From the NCBI GenBank assembly GCA_026397915.1, contig JAPLTX010000047.1, positions 1-64,000 of the forward strand: DNA of 64,000 bases. The letters are read 5' to 3'. Positions 34,612 to 43,160 of the stretch are shown here, piece after piece. The notes below the pieces were generated by a model. That model worked only from the letters and a program-made list of their open reading frames with translations. It did not search any database and had not been told where the DNA came from. Numbering within the stretch: position 1 is the stretch's first letter; every line of letters begins with the position of its first letter. The position numbers and the translations under genes were made by a program. The stretch is from Verrucomicrobiota bacterium (lineage in GTDB: Bacteria > Verrucomicrobiota > Verrucomicrobiia > CAIQCK01).

Positions 34612-35493
34612 CTACACCTCGCAGATGCGCATCATCTTTTCCAGCGTCTCGATCGGATCTTTGCCTTTGGTCGGCGAATACTCGTGCGAGATGATGCCCT
34701 TGTAACCGAGGTCGGCGATGGCTTTGCAGATGCCGGCGTAGTTCATCTCCTGCGAATCGTCGAACTCGTGGCGACCGGGATTGCCCGCGGTGTGGAAGTG
34801 GTCGAAGTATTGGATGTTCTGCTGGATGGTGCGGATGATGTCACCCTCCATGATTTGCATGTGGTAGATGTCGTAGAGCAGCTTGAAGCGCGGGGAGTTC
34901 ACGCGCTTGCATAGCTCGACGCCCCACGCGGTCTTGTCGCACATGTAGCCGGGATGGTTCACCTTGCTGTTGAGCAGCTCCATGCTGAGCGTCACGCCCT
35001 TGTCTTCCGCGAGCTTCTTGATGTTGTTGATGAAGGCAAGGCAGGTGTCCATGCCCTGCTCGTCGGAGATGCCTTGCCGGTCGCCGGCGAGGACGATGAC
35101 GTTGGGCGCGCCCGCCGCCGCGGCGGCGTTGATGGCCTCGCGCATTTTCGCGTCAATCTCCGCGTGGTTGGCCTTGTCGTTGATGCCCTTCTTGATGCCG
35201 CTGCCGCCGCGAACCTCCGTCGGGATCAGTCCGTATTTCTTCAGGATGGGGAACTTCTCCGGGTCCTGGAGGTCAACGGCGACCGCGCCGAGCCGGGCTG
35301 CCTCGCGGCACTTGCCCTCGAAGTCGAGCTTCGCGCCACCGAAGACGCCGAGGCAAACGCCTTGACGGAGGCGGCCCTTGCGCGGCTCGGCATGCGCGAG
35401 CGGAGCAGCGCCGCCCATAATGGAAGCGGCGGCTGCGGTGCCAAGGATGGAGAAGAAGTCCCTGCGAGGAATCGGAGAAGAAGTGGTTTTCAT
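34612..35493 (-). CDS. Tat-exported hydroxypyruvate isomerase-like TIM barrel protein
   Basis: ATG 35493 gives a twin-arginine signal (PRRDFFSILGTAAAAS). The remainder is an AP-endonuclease-2/xylose-isomerase-like TIM barrel related to hydroxypyruvate isomerase, with metal-ligand segments (SMELLNSKVNHPGYM, LLYDIYHMQIMEGD, DHFHTAGNPGRHEFD, ISHEYSP). The exported form is frequent in Verrucomicrobiota and Planctomycetota, where many paralogues are annotated as sugar epimerases or isomerases; a hydroxypyruvate substrate is not shown. It lies beside a GH-like gene on the same strand and is divergent from the ceramidase-like gene. Confidence 0.85.
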   Translation of the reverse strand: MKTTSSPIPRRDFFSILGTAAAASIMGGAAPLAHAEPRKGRLRQGVCLGVFGGAKLDFEGKCREAARLGAVAVDLQDPEKFPILKKYGLIPTEVRGGSGIKKGINDKANHAEIDAKMREAINAAAAAGAPNVIVLAGDRQGISDEQGMDTCLAFINNIKKLAEDKGVTLSMELLNSKVNHPGYMCDKTAWGVELCKRVNSPRFKLLYDIYHMQIMEGDIIRTIQQNIQYFDHFHTAGNPGRHEFDDSQEMNYAGICKAIADLGYKGIISHEYSPTKGKDPIETLEKMMRICEV

Positions 35494-35535
35494 GCCGCGA
35501 GGATAGACCAACCACCGGCGTTTATTCCAGCATTC

Positions 35536-35564
35536 TTGTTTGGCGAACGAGGGCGGGCTATACT
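35536..35564 (+). promoter_or_regulatory. Possible promoter at the very start of the ceramidase-like gene
   Basis: TTGTTT (35536-35541) and TATACT (35559-35564) are 17 bp apart. The predicted transcript start falls at or next to the ATG at 35571, so the message would be leaderless or begin translation at ATG 35580. Confidence 0.35.
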
Positions 35565-35570
35565 GACGGC

Positions 35571-36890
35571 ATGAGCGCGATGAGTTTCCTCGACAATCGT
35601 TTTTCTCTCCCCGGTTTTGCGGCGCTTTGCGGCGCGGGCGTTTTGTTTCTCACAACGGCGATGCCGGCGCGGGCGGATGACGCGCTGCGGGCTGGCGTGG
35701 CGTCGTGCGACATCACGCCGACGAAGCCGGTGACGTTGTCCGGCTACGGGAGCCGGAAGGGGCTGTCGCAGGGCGTCCATGATCCGCTGTCGGCGCGCGT
35801 GGTGGCGTTTGAGCAGGGCGGCAAACGGCTTGTGCTGGTCTCGACGGACCTCATCGGGTTTTACAGCGGCACAGCAGAGGTCGTGCGTAAAGCGATCCTC
35901 GATGAGTGCCGGCTGGAGCCGTCGGAGCTTTTCCTCTGCGGCATTCACACGCATAGCGCGCCCACGCTGGCGCTCGCCGGCTCGGAGGCGCACGCGAACA
36001 ACATCGAATATACGGAGTGGCTCAAGCGCCGCCTCGTGGCCGTGGTGCGCGATGGGCTTGGCCGCGCGACGCGGGCGCGGATCGGGTTCGGGTCGGGGGC
36101 TTCACCCGTCGGTATCAATCGCCGGCAAGCGGTCGTGGACAAGGCGGGAAAGCAGCAGATTCGGCTGGGGCGAAATCCAGACACGCTGACGGATCGGGAG
36201 GTGCAGGTGTTGAAGGTGGTGCGCGCGGAGAATGGCGATTCGGCTGCGATTCTCTTCGCCTACGCCACGCACAGCACGTCGTTGGGAGGAAAGAATCTCA
36301 TCATCAGCGGCGACGTGCATGGTTTGGCAGAGCAGTTTGTGGAGAGGCATCTCGGCGGCGGTGTGGTGGCACCGGCGTTTGCGGGCGCGTCGGGTAATGT
36401 TGACCCGTGGTGTCGCGTGCTGCCGGAGTTCAAGACGGCCAACGGGTGGATTCCGGAGCCGGTGCTTCTGGGGACGCTGCTTGGCGAGGAGGTAGTGGAC
36501 GTGTCGAGCGGCATTCAGAAGCTCGACGCGAACGGCCCGGTAAGGACGGCCATGAAAACGGTTGATCTCCCGCGCAAAACTCTCGACGAAGCGCAGAAGA
36601 AAGCCGCCAGCATTCTTTCGCCGTTCAACCTCACGGTGGGCCGCGTGGGTGATGTCGCATTCGTCGGCCTCGGCGGCGAGGTCTTCAACGAAATCGGCAA
36701 GGCGATCAAGACCGCGTCGCCGTTCCCCCACACCATCGTCATCACGCACTGCAACGGGGCTGGTGGTTATGTGCCGACGAAGCAGAGCTACGACGACGGC
36801 GGCTACGAGGTCAAGACGAGTCCCTATCTTCCCACCGCGGCGGAGCAACTCACGCAGGAAGCCGTGCGGCTGTTGCAGACGCTGAAGTAG
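35571..36890 (+). CDS. Exported neutral/alkaline ceramidase-like protein
   Basis: The 439-residue product has a signal peptide ending PARADD and the neutral/alkaline ceramidase N-terminal fold: GVASCDITP near the start, DPLSARVVAFEQGGKRLVLVSTDL, then the zinc-site pattern GIHTHSAPT and further His/Glu segments (FAYATHSTSLG, GGEVFNEIG). It is shorter than true ceramidases and lacks their C-terminal domain, so its substrate is uncertain. Such proteins are abundant in PVC bacteria. An ATG at 35580 is an alternative start. It is divergent from the TIM-barrel gene, 77 bp away. Confidence 0.85.
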   Translation: MSAMSFLDNRFSLPGFAALCGAGVLFLTTAMPARADDALRAGVASCDITPTKPVTLSGYGSRKGLSQGVHDPLSARVVAFEQGGKRLVLVSTDLIGFYSGTAEVVRKAILDECRLEPSELFLCGIHTHSAPTLALAGSEAHANNIEYTEWLKRRLVAVVRDGLGRATRARIGFGSGASPVGINRRQAVVDKAGKQQIRLGRNPDTLTDREVQVLKVVRAENGDSAAILFAYATHSTSLGGKNLIISGDVHGLAEQFVERHLGGGVVAPAFAGASGNVDPWCRVLPEFKTANGWIPEPVLLGTLLGEEVVDVSSGIQKLDANGPVRTAMKTVDLPRKTLDEAQKKAASILSPFNLTVGRVGDVAFVGLGGEVFNEIGKAIKTASPFPHTIVITHCNGAGGYVPTKQSYDDGGYEVKTSPYLPTAAEQLTQEAVRLLQTLK

Positions 36891-36999
36891 GAGGCGACGA
36901 CTTTGCGGCATCAGACTTGCCTCGACTCGCTCCGCCGTGGTAGTGGAAGTTCCGTCGGCTTGTTATTCAAACTGCAACTCAACAAAGGAAACCTGAACC

Positions 37000-37362
37000 A
37001 TGAGCCAGCCCGCCAACCTCGTCAGCATTCATCCCTATTTCAAAGTCCACGCAGGCAAGATGGAGGAGTTCAAGGCCGCGCTTGCGGCGTTCGTCGAGAA
37101 GACCGCGACCGAACCGAAGAATCTCTATTACGACTTCACCGTCAGCGGCGACATCGTCTTCTGCCGCGAGGCGTATGTGGGCGCGGAGGGTATGTTGGCG
37201 CACCTCGATAATGTCGGCGCGTTGCTGGGACCGCTGATGAAGTTGGCGGACGTTCAGCGCGTGGAGGTCCACGGCCCGGCGGCGGAGTTGGAGAAGCTCA
37301 AGGGGCCGCTGGCGGGTCTGAAACCGCAGTGGTTCGCCTACATGTTCGGCGTGAAGCGGTAA
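37000..37362 (+). CDS. ABM-like dimeric alpha-beta barrel protein
   Basis: This 120-residue cytosolic protein has the layout of antibiotic biosynthesis monooxygenase (ABM) domains: a first strand IHPYFKVHAGKMEEFKAAL, a middle segment NLYYDFTVSGDIVFCREAY and a final VQRVEVHGP. Some members are heme or quinone-linked oxygenases; many have no known substrate. AAAGGA lies ten bases before ATG 37000. It stands alone, 109 bp after the ceramidase-like gene. Confidence 0.8.
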   Translation: MSQPANLVSIHPYFKVHAGKMEEFKAALAAFVEKTATEPKNLYYDFTVSGDIVFCREAYVGAEGMLAHLDNVGALLGPLMKLADVQRVEVHGPAAELEKLKGPLAGLKPQWFAYMFGVKR

Positions 37363-37489
37363 GCGTCGGCGTGGGGTCGGCCTACTCCGTCCCAGTGCAA
37401 GATCACGCCATAAAGGTAGAAGGCTTTTTCACTGGGCTGGTGCTGCCGCGCCATGACTCGAAGAAAGACCGAGAACAAGGAGTGAGACG

Positions 37490-39286
37490 ATGACGTGCAA
37501 AAGACTGATGATCTTCTGTGGCGTGCTTTTTGTGGCTGGGGCAGGTGTGGTTGATGCCAAAGACTGGCCGGAATGGGGCGGGCAAGCTTCCCGTAATATG
37601 GTTGCCACGAGCGATCAGAAGTTGCCGGATTCGGTGGATTGCGGCGAACTGAACGCTGCAGGCGAGGTGGATCTGCAAACGACGAAGAACGTCAAGTGGG
37701 TTGTCAAGATTGGCCGTCGCACCACGGGCAGCCCCGTGGTGAGTCGGGGCCGGGTGTTTATCGGGACAGTCTTGGAAGACGGAAGCGAAGCCTGTTTCCA
37801 GTGCTTCAACGAAAAGACCGGCAGCCTGCTCGGCTCGTTTATTTGTCCCAGGCCTTCCAGAGGAGACAAGCTGGAAAGTTGGGCTATCAGTTCATCCCCC
37901 ACGGTTGAAGAGGATCGGCTGTATTTTGTGAGTCCCTATCAGGAAGCGATGTGTATTGACCTGAAAACACTTTTGGGTAACCGCGGTCAGGCCAAACCGC
38001 CACCAGCAGGAACAGACAAGGCAGCCGTCGCACAGCTATCTCTGAAGAGCATCCTCTGGCGATATGACATGTCCGAAAAGCTCAAGGCGTATTATCACCA
38101 TACGTCCAGTTCCTCTGTTCTGGTCCACGGGGACTACGTCTATGTCTGCACGGGCAATGGGCGCTCCTGGGTTCCAGGGAAGATACCTTACAATCCATTG
38201 GCCCCCAGCCTGGTCGTATTCCATAAGATGACGGGACAATTGGTCGCGCGCGATGACGAGCAGATAGGAGAGCAGCTTTACCGCGGGCAATACACATCCC
38301 CGTCCCTTGGCATGGTGAACGGTAAGGCTCAAATCCTCTTTGCCACGGGAAACGGCGTTTGTTACGCGTTCGAGCCGGTGGATCCAAAGGCACGCGTCGA
38401 GCCAGACCGTTGGATGACCACGAGCCTGCGCGGGCCGATTGTGTATTTCATCAATGTCAAAGACAAGGACACCACTGGGCTTTCGATAGAGGACTATGCC
38501 CGTGTCAAAGACAAGGACACGAACAGGCTTTCGCCATCGGAGTATGCTAGATCAGTCAACCTTCTTTCGGCCCTGCCCAAGCCCGCGCTTCCGCTGGAGT
38601 TCCGCTTCTCGTTGGGAGTGCCGGCCACGACATCCATTGATGCCATTCCGACGGCCAGCGTTCCCGACGTGCCTGTTCTAAAGAAGATATGGTCGTTCGA
38701 TTGTATTCCGCCGGAGTATAAGAAGCTTCCGTTCTACCCGCGTCAAAGCAAGGGGGATGGGCGCGGACATCCCTGCGACATCATCGGCACTCCGGTCTTC
38801 TACAACAATCGTGTCTACGTGGCGATTGGCGGCGATCCCAATCACGGCGGAGAGGCCAAGGGAAGGGTGGTCTGCATTGATGCAACGCAGACCGGCGACG
38901 TCACGGATAAAGGCAGGATCTGGTCATACGAAGGCCTGAATCAGAGCGTCTCCACCGTGGCGGTGGCAAATGGCTTGGTGTTCGTTCTGGATAATAAATT
39001 CACGGTCCATTGCCTGGATGCCGAGAGCGGCCATTGTTACTGGACGCATCCTGCCCGGAAGGGCGGCACATGCTTTAGTTCGCCGCTCGTCGTGGATGGA
39101 AAGGTGTATATCGAGAGAACCATTTTGTCGGCGACCAGGAAACTTGAAGTGAACGATGGCATCAAGAGCAGCCAGCACACGGAATACAGCAGCCATTGCG
39201 CCGCCAACGGCGCGGTTTTTGCCGTGATCGGAAAGCGCCTGTGGGCGATCTGTGATAAGTCCAATCAGAAAACGGAAAGGCGATGA
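37490..39286 (+). CDS. Exported PQQ-type beta-propeller protein
   Basis: The 598-residue product has a signal peptide (through GVVDAK) and the family opening DWPEWGGQASRNMV. Blade motifs follow (CFNEKTGSLLGSF, VVFHKMTGQLVARD, CLDAESGHCYWTH). The middle holds an in-frame 16-residue tandem duplication: the segment starting VKDKDTTGLSIEDYAR is followed by VKDKDTNRLSPSEYAR. AAGGAG lies nine bases before ATG 37490. Like the propeller at 16270, no clear quinone ligands are seen. Codon use is slightly less GC-biased than its neighbours. Confidence 0.85.
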   Translation: MTCKRLMIFCGVLFVAGAGVVDAKDWPEWGGQASRNMVATSDQKLPDSVDCGELNAAGEVDLQTTKNVKWVVKIGRRTTGSPVVSRGRVFIGTVLEDGSEACFQCFNEKTGSLLGSFICPRPSRGDKLESWAISSSPTVEEDRLYFVSPYQEAMCIDLKTLLGNRGQAKPPPAGTDKAAVAQLSLKSILWRYDMSEKLKAYYHHTSSSSVLVHGDYVYVCTGNGRSWVPGKIPYNPLAPSLVVFHKMTGQLVARDDEQIGEQLYRGQYTSPSLGMVNGKAQILFATGNGVCYAFEPVDPKARVEPDRWMTTSLRGPIVYFINVKDKDTTGLSIEDYARVKDKDTNRLSPSEYARSVNLLSALPKPALPLEFRFSLGVPATTSIDAIPTASVPDVPVLKKIWSFDCIPPEYKKLPFYPRQSKGDGRGHPCDIIGTPVFYNNRVYVAIGGDPNHGGEAKGRVVCIDATQTGDVTDKGRIWSYEGLNQSVSTVAVANGLVFVLDNKFTVHCLDAESGHCYWTHPARKGGTCFSSPLVVDGKVYIERTILSATRKLEVNDGIKSSQHTEYSSHCAANGAVFAVIGKRLWAICDKSNQKTERR

Positions 39287-39322
39287 AGGACACGCTTAAT
39301 CAGGGTGCGCAGATAGGGGAAG

Positions 39323-39398
<76 letters not shown>

Positions 39399-39515
39399 AT
39401 CCAGATGTGCGCACTAAGCCACGTTTGGCCGCCGTCTGCAAGTCTATTTCCTGGCATGGCGGCCCGGAGCAACACCACGCTTGAAGCTTGCGGCTTCGTT
39501 TGACAGATTAGCGAC

Positions 39516-40697
39516 GTGTTAACCAGCCGCGAACAACAGGAGCAGCAGGAGCAAAAGAGCCTCGCGCCTTACGCGCAGAAGAGCGCCGACAGCCGCGGGC
39601 GCATGCACAAGGAGTCGTCGCACGACTTGCGCACGGAGTTTGCCCGCGACCGCGACCGCGTCATCCACTCGCGGGCGTTTCGGCGGCTGGAATACAAAAC
39701 GCAGGTTTTTCTCAACGGCACGGGTGACCACTACCGCACACGGCTGACGCACTCGATCGAGGTGGCAGCCATCGCGCGTTCGATTGCGCGGGCGCTGCGG
39801 CTGAACGAGGACCTCGCCGAGACCATCGCGCTGGCGCACGATCTCGGGCACTCGCCATTCGGTCACAGCGGCGAGCGGACGCTGAACGACCTGATGGCCG
39901 GGCAAGGCGGCTTTGAGCACAACCAGCAGAGTCTGCGCATCGTGGACGAACTGGAGAAGAAGTATCCGGAGTTCGACGGGCTGAACCTGACTTGCGAGAC
40001 GCGCGAGGGGCTGGCAAAGCACGTCACGGGGTTCGACCGGCCGCGCAAGGCGATTGGGTTCGAGGTCAAGAGTCCGTCGCTGGAGGCGCAGATCGCGAAC
40101 GTCGCCGACGAGATCGCCTACTACAGCCACGACATTGACGACGGTCTCGGTGCGAAGCTGTTGACAGAGGAGGGGTTGGCGACGGTCGAATTGTGGCAGG
40201 AGATCAGTGAGCGCGTTGCGAAACAACATCCGCGCCACGACGCCACGCGGCGCAGCTACTTTTCCATCCGCTGTCTGATCAACGCACAGGTGGAGGACGT
40301 TATCGCCCACTCCAACCGGCTCATTGAGAAGGCTGGCGTTCGCAGCGCCGACGAGGTGCGCCGTTGCGATCGGCCGCTCATCGCCTACAGCCCGGCGCTG
40401 CACAAGCGCACGCTTGTGCTGCGCGACTACCTTTACCACAACCTCTACTACAACCCGGAAGTGGAAGGTGTAAACAAACGCGCGTGCAGGCTCATGGAGG
40501 AGTTGTTCGAGGCGGCGCTGAAGCAGCCGCGCCTCGTCGGCAGCCAGAGTCGCGCCCGCATCGAGAAAATCGGCCTGCACCGCGCGGTGTGCGATTACAT
40601 CAGCGGAATGACGGACCGTTACGTGATCGAGGAGCACGAGCGCGTCTTCGGTCGCAAGGACGAGGAGCTGACACTCTTCAAGGCGCGGAGGCTTTAG
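39516..40697 (+). CDS. dgt: dGTP triphosphohydrolase-like HD protein
   Basis: The 393-residue product has the dGTPase signature SRAFRRLEYKTQVF, the HD-domain metal residues in RTRLTHSIEVA and IALAHDLGHSPFGHSGE, and the later D in SHDIDDG. These enzymes hydrolyse dGTP (or other dNTPs) to the nucleoside and triphosphate and so tune dNTP pools. It belongs to the shorter class rather than the long E. coli form. The start is GTG 39516. Its stop codon overlaps that of the convergent plsC. Confidence 0.92.
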   Translation: MLTSREQQEQQEQKSLAPYAQKSADSRGRMHKESSHDLRTEFARDRDRVIHSRAFRRLEYKTQVFLNGTGDHYRTRLTHSIEVAAIARSIARALRLNEDLAETIALAHDLGHSPFGHSGERTLNDLMAGQGGFEHNQQSLRIVDELEKKYPEFDGLNLTCETREGLAKHVTGFDRPRKAIGFEVKSPSLEAQIANVADEIAYYSHDIDDGLGAKLLTEEGLATVELWQEISERVAKQHPRHDATRRSYFSIRCLINAQVEDVIAHSNRLIEKAGVRSADEVRRCDRPLIAYSPALHKRTLVLRDYLYHNLYYNPEVEGVNKRACRLMEELFEAALKQPRLVGSQSRARIEKIGLHRAVCDYISGMTDRYVIEEHERVFGRKDEELTLFKARRL

Positions 40698-41359
40698 TCC
40701 AACCGCAGCGCCTTGATGTGCTCCATCACGTCGTCGGCGATGCGCTGGTAGAGGTCCTTCATCGCGGCGGCGCCTTTCGCGCGCGCGTCGGCGATCATCG
40801 CGTTGTAATACACCGGTTTGCCGAACATGATGTCCACCTGACCGCGGCGCGGCAGCTTCTGATTGCGCGGCCAGACTTCGTAGGCGCCGAACAGCCGCAC
40901 GGGCACCACGGGCACGCCGGCCTTGGCGACAAGCAGACCCACGCCCGGCTTGGCCTCCTGAAAACTGCCGTCGTATGTGCGCGTGCCTTCGGGAAACAAC
41001 GTCACCGCGTAGCCGCGCCGCAGCCGGTCCATGAGGGCCTTCAGACCGGTGATGTCGGGTTTGCCGCTCAAGTCCACCGGCACGACGTTCCAACTGTGCA
41101 GCAGCGCGCTTTGCAGCGTGTTCTTGAAGAGCGTTTTGCGCGCAAGAAAACACGCTTCGCGCGGACAACCCGCACCGATCGCGTGCGGGTCGAGGAAGCT
41201 GACGTGATTGCAGGCGAGCACGACGCCGCCGCTCGGCGGAACGTTTTCGGCTCCGTGAATGCGGAAGTTGAAGAGGCATTCGTAGAGCAACCGTGACGTC
41301 GCCTGCGCCAAGCGATACCACGGGCGCATGGGCATGGGAGTGGGGTTTGCGGTGGTCAT
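40694..41359 (-). CDS. plsC: 1-acyl-sn-glycerol-3-phosphate acyltransferase
   Basis: The 221-residue membrane-associated enzyme makes phosphatidic acid from lysophosphatidic acid. Catalytic NHxxxxD is NHVSFLD, and the second motif FPEGTR is present in TLFPEGTRTYDGSF. ATG 41359 overlaps the cmk stop as ATGA, indicating coupled translation; the frame extends upstream, but that part is antisense shadow of cmk. It is the last gene of a tyrA-cmk-plsC operon. The cmk-plsC order is a recurring one in bacteria. Confidence 0.93.
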   Translation of the reverse strand: MTTANPTPMPMRPWYRLAQATSRLLYECLFNFRIHGAENVPPSGGVVLACNHVSFLDPHAIGAGCPREACFLARKTLFKNTLQSALLHSWNVVPVDLSGKPDITGLKALMDRLRRGYAVTLFPEGTRTYDGSFQEAKPGVGLLVAKAGVPVVPVRLFGAYEVWPRNQKLPRRGQVDIMFGKPVYYNAMIADARAKGAAAMKDLYQRIADDVMEHIKALRLD

Positions 41360-42039
41360 AGGCCGCGCCGTTTCAACTCGGCCAGCACCAAAGCGGTGGT
41401 TTGCGGCGGTGTGTTCTTTCCGGTGTCCACAAGGCACGCGCCCGGCGGCACCACCAGCGGCGACACCTTCCGCGTTGAGTCGAGTTGGTCGCGCCGTGTG
41501 ATTTGGTCCGCGTAGCCGTCGCCTGCGCGGCGCGCAGCGCGCACGGCCGGGTCGGCGTCCACGTAAAACTTGAAAGGCGTATCGGGAAAGACCACAGACC
41601 CAATGTCGCGGCCTTCCATCACGAGTGAGCCGAACCGCAGTAACTCGCGCTGCTGTGCCACCAGCCATGCGCGCACTTCCGGGATGCGTGCCACGAGCGA
41701 GACGTTTTGCGTGACGGCCTCGCTACGCAGCGCCTCGCCGGGATCCGCGCCGTTGATGAACATCACGATCCGTCCGTCGCAGAGCCGGAAGTCGCTCTTC
41801 ATCTCCCGCATCGCGCGCACGACCGCCGCCGCGTCGTTACAGTCCGCGCCGTGTTGCAGGCAATGCCACGTCACCGCCCGATACATCGCGCCGGTGTCCA
41901 CGTGGACGAAGTCGTAGTGGCGCGCTAGGGATTTGGCGATTGTGCTTTTGCCGGAGCCGCTCGTGCCGTCAATGGCGATTACGACCATGCGCGCGGCGGG
42001 TTGTTTGGGATTCGATGACTCAGACTGCGAAGGTTTCAT
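41356..42039 (-). CDS. cmk: Cytidylate kinase
   Basis: The 227-residue enzyme phosphorylates CMP and dCMP. The P-loop GTSGSGKST lies after a 20-residue N-terminal extension; VDTGAMYRAVT and EGRDIGSVVFPD are the CMP-binding segments. ATG 42039 overlaps the tyrA stop, and its own stop overlaps the plsC start, both as ATGA. An inner ATG (MVVIAIDG, residue 18) would give a standard length, so the exact start is uncertain. Confidence 0.94.
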   Translation of the reverse strand: MKPSQSESSNPKQPAARMVVIAIDGTSGSGKSTIAKSLARHYDFVHVDTGAMYRAVTWHCLQHGADCNDAAAVVRAMREMKSDFRLCDGRIVMFINGADPGEALRSEAVTQNVSLVARIPEVRAWLVAQQRELLRFGSLVMEGRDIGSVVFPDTPFKFYVDADPAVRAARRAGDGYADQITRRDQLDSTRKVSPLVVPPGACLVDTGKNTPPQTTALVLAELKRRGL

Positions 42040-42893
42040 TTTCTGAACTTCATCTCATCGCGGAAAAACTTGGCGCGCTTGAGGAACGCGGTGAGGTTGA
42101 CGTCTTCCTTGTTCCGCAGCATGGTCTGCACGGCTTCGAGTTGCTCGATAAATTGCGCCAGCGCGCGGCAGACCTCGTCGCGGTTGGTAAGACAAATCTC
42201 CTGCCACATGCCCGGCGGGCTGCTGGCGATGCGCGTTGTATCACGCAGGCCGCCGCCGGCAAACTCCAACGGTCGTGGTCCATCGGAGCAAACCAGGTTC
42301 ACCAGTGCCGCCGCGACCAGATGGGGCAGGTGGCTGACATGGGCAACGACCTCGTCATGTTCGGTGGCCGTGAGTGTGCGAACGGAGGCACCGAGCGATT
42401 TCCAGAACTCTGCCACCTGTTGCAACGCCCCGGCGTCCGTCCGCTCCGTCGGCGTCAGGATGCAGACGCTGCCATCGAACAACTCCTTCCGCGCCGCGCC
42501 GATGCCCGACTGTTCACTGCCAGCCATCGGATGACTGCCCACAAAGCGTGCCTTGCCGGCCAGCAGATGTTCGAGCTGTGTGACGACGGGATACTTCACA
42601 CTGCCGACGTCGGTGACCAGCGCCTGCGGTTTCAGCGAGGGCGCCATCTTTGCAGCAAGTTCGCCCATCACGCCGACGGGCGTCGCCAGGATCACAAGGT
42701 CCGCATCGCACACCGCCTCGGCGAGGTCTGGGGTGGCGGCATCGGCCGTGCCGGCTGTCATTGCCTCGTCGCAAGCCTCCGGTCGGCGCGCCCAGAGCAC
42801 TGTCCGTCCGGCAACCTGCCGCGCACGCGCGGCTAGGCCGATCGAGCCGCCGAGCAGGCCGGGACCGAGAACTGTGAGTTTCTTGAAAAGCAT
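42036..42893 (-). CDS. tyrA: Prephenate dehydrogenase
   Basis: The 285-residue enzyme converts prephenate to 4-hydroxyphenylpyruvate in tyrosine synthesis. It has the NAD-binding start LTVLGPGLLGGSIGLA, the ILATPVGVM segment, the active-site region GSHPMAGSEQSG, and EHDEVVAHVSHLPH with the catalytic His. There is no fused chorismate mutase or ACT domain. ATG 42893 starts right before the Rossmann fold. First gene of the operon with cmk and plsC; divergent from the giant autotransporter gene across 267 bp in which nothing else was recognised. Confidence 0.94.
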   Translation of the reverse strand: MLFKKLTVLGPGLLGGSIGLAARARQVAGRTVLWARRPEACDEAMTAGTADAATPDLAEAVCDADLVILATPVGVMGELAAKMAPSLKPQALVTDVGSVKYPVVTQLEHLLAGKARFVGSHPMAGSEQSGIGAARKELFDGSVCILTPTERTDAGALQQVAEFWKSLGASVRTLTATEHDEVVAHVSHLPHLVAAALVNLVCSDGPRPLEFAGGGLRDTTRIASSPPGMWQEICLTNRDEVCRALAQFIEQLEAVQTMLRNKEDVNLTAFLKRAKFFRDEMKFRK

Positions 42894-43160
42894 GTGGCAT
42901 GTTTCTAACAGCAACCCGTGACGTTGGCAAGGCGGCGGGATTTGTTGTTGCTTGGTGTGGACAGGGGCGGCGAGAATGTGATACGAAACGGCTGCATTTG
43001 TTGAGGTAGATCGCTCATTATCAGGGAATGATTTCGGCGTTTGCCGCTTGCGGGTGGCGGCCGGCTTCCGTGGAGTGAGGAAGGGCGCAAGGAGAGAAGG
43101 CTCATGAGGTCGGCGGTTGGTTTTGTAATGCCAAGACGTGACAGCCGGAAGGCAACGCCT

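Noticed and set aside
39519..41321. A 600-residue minus-strand frame over dgt and plsC
   Set aside because: It overlaps two well-supported genes in other frames and has an Arg-rich shadow composition.
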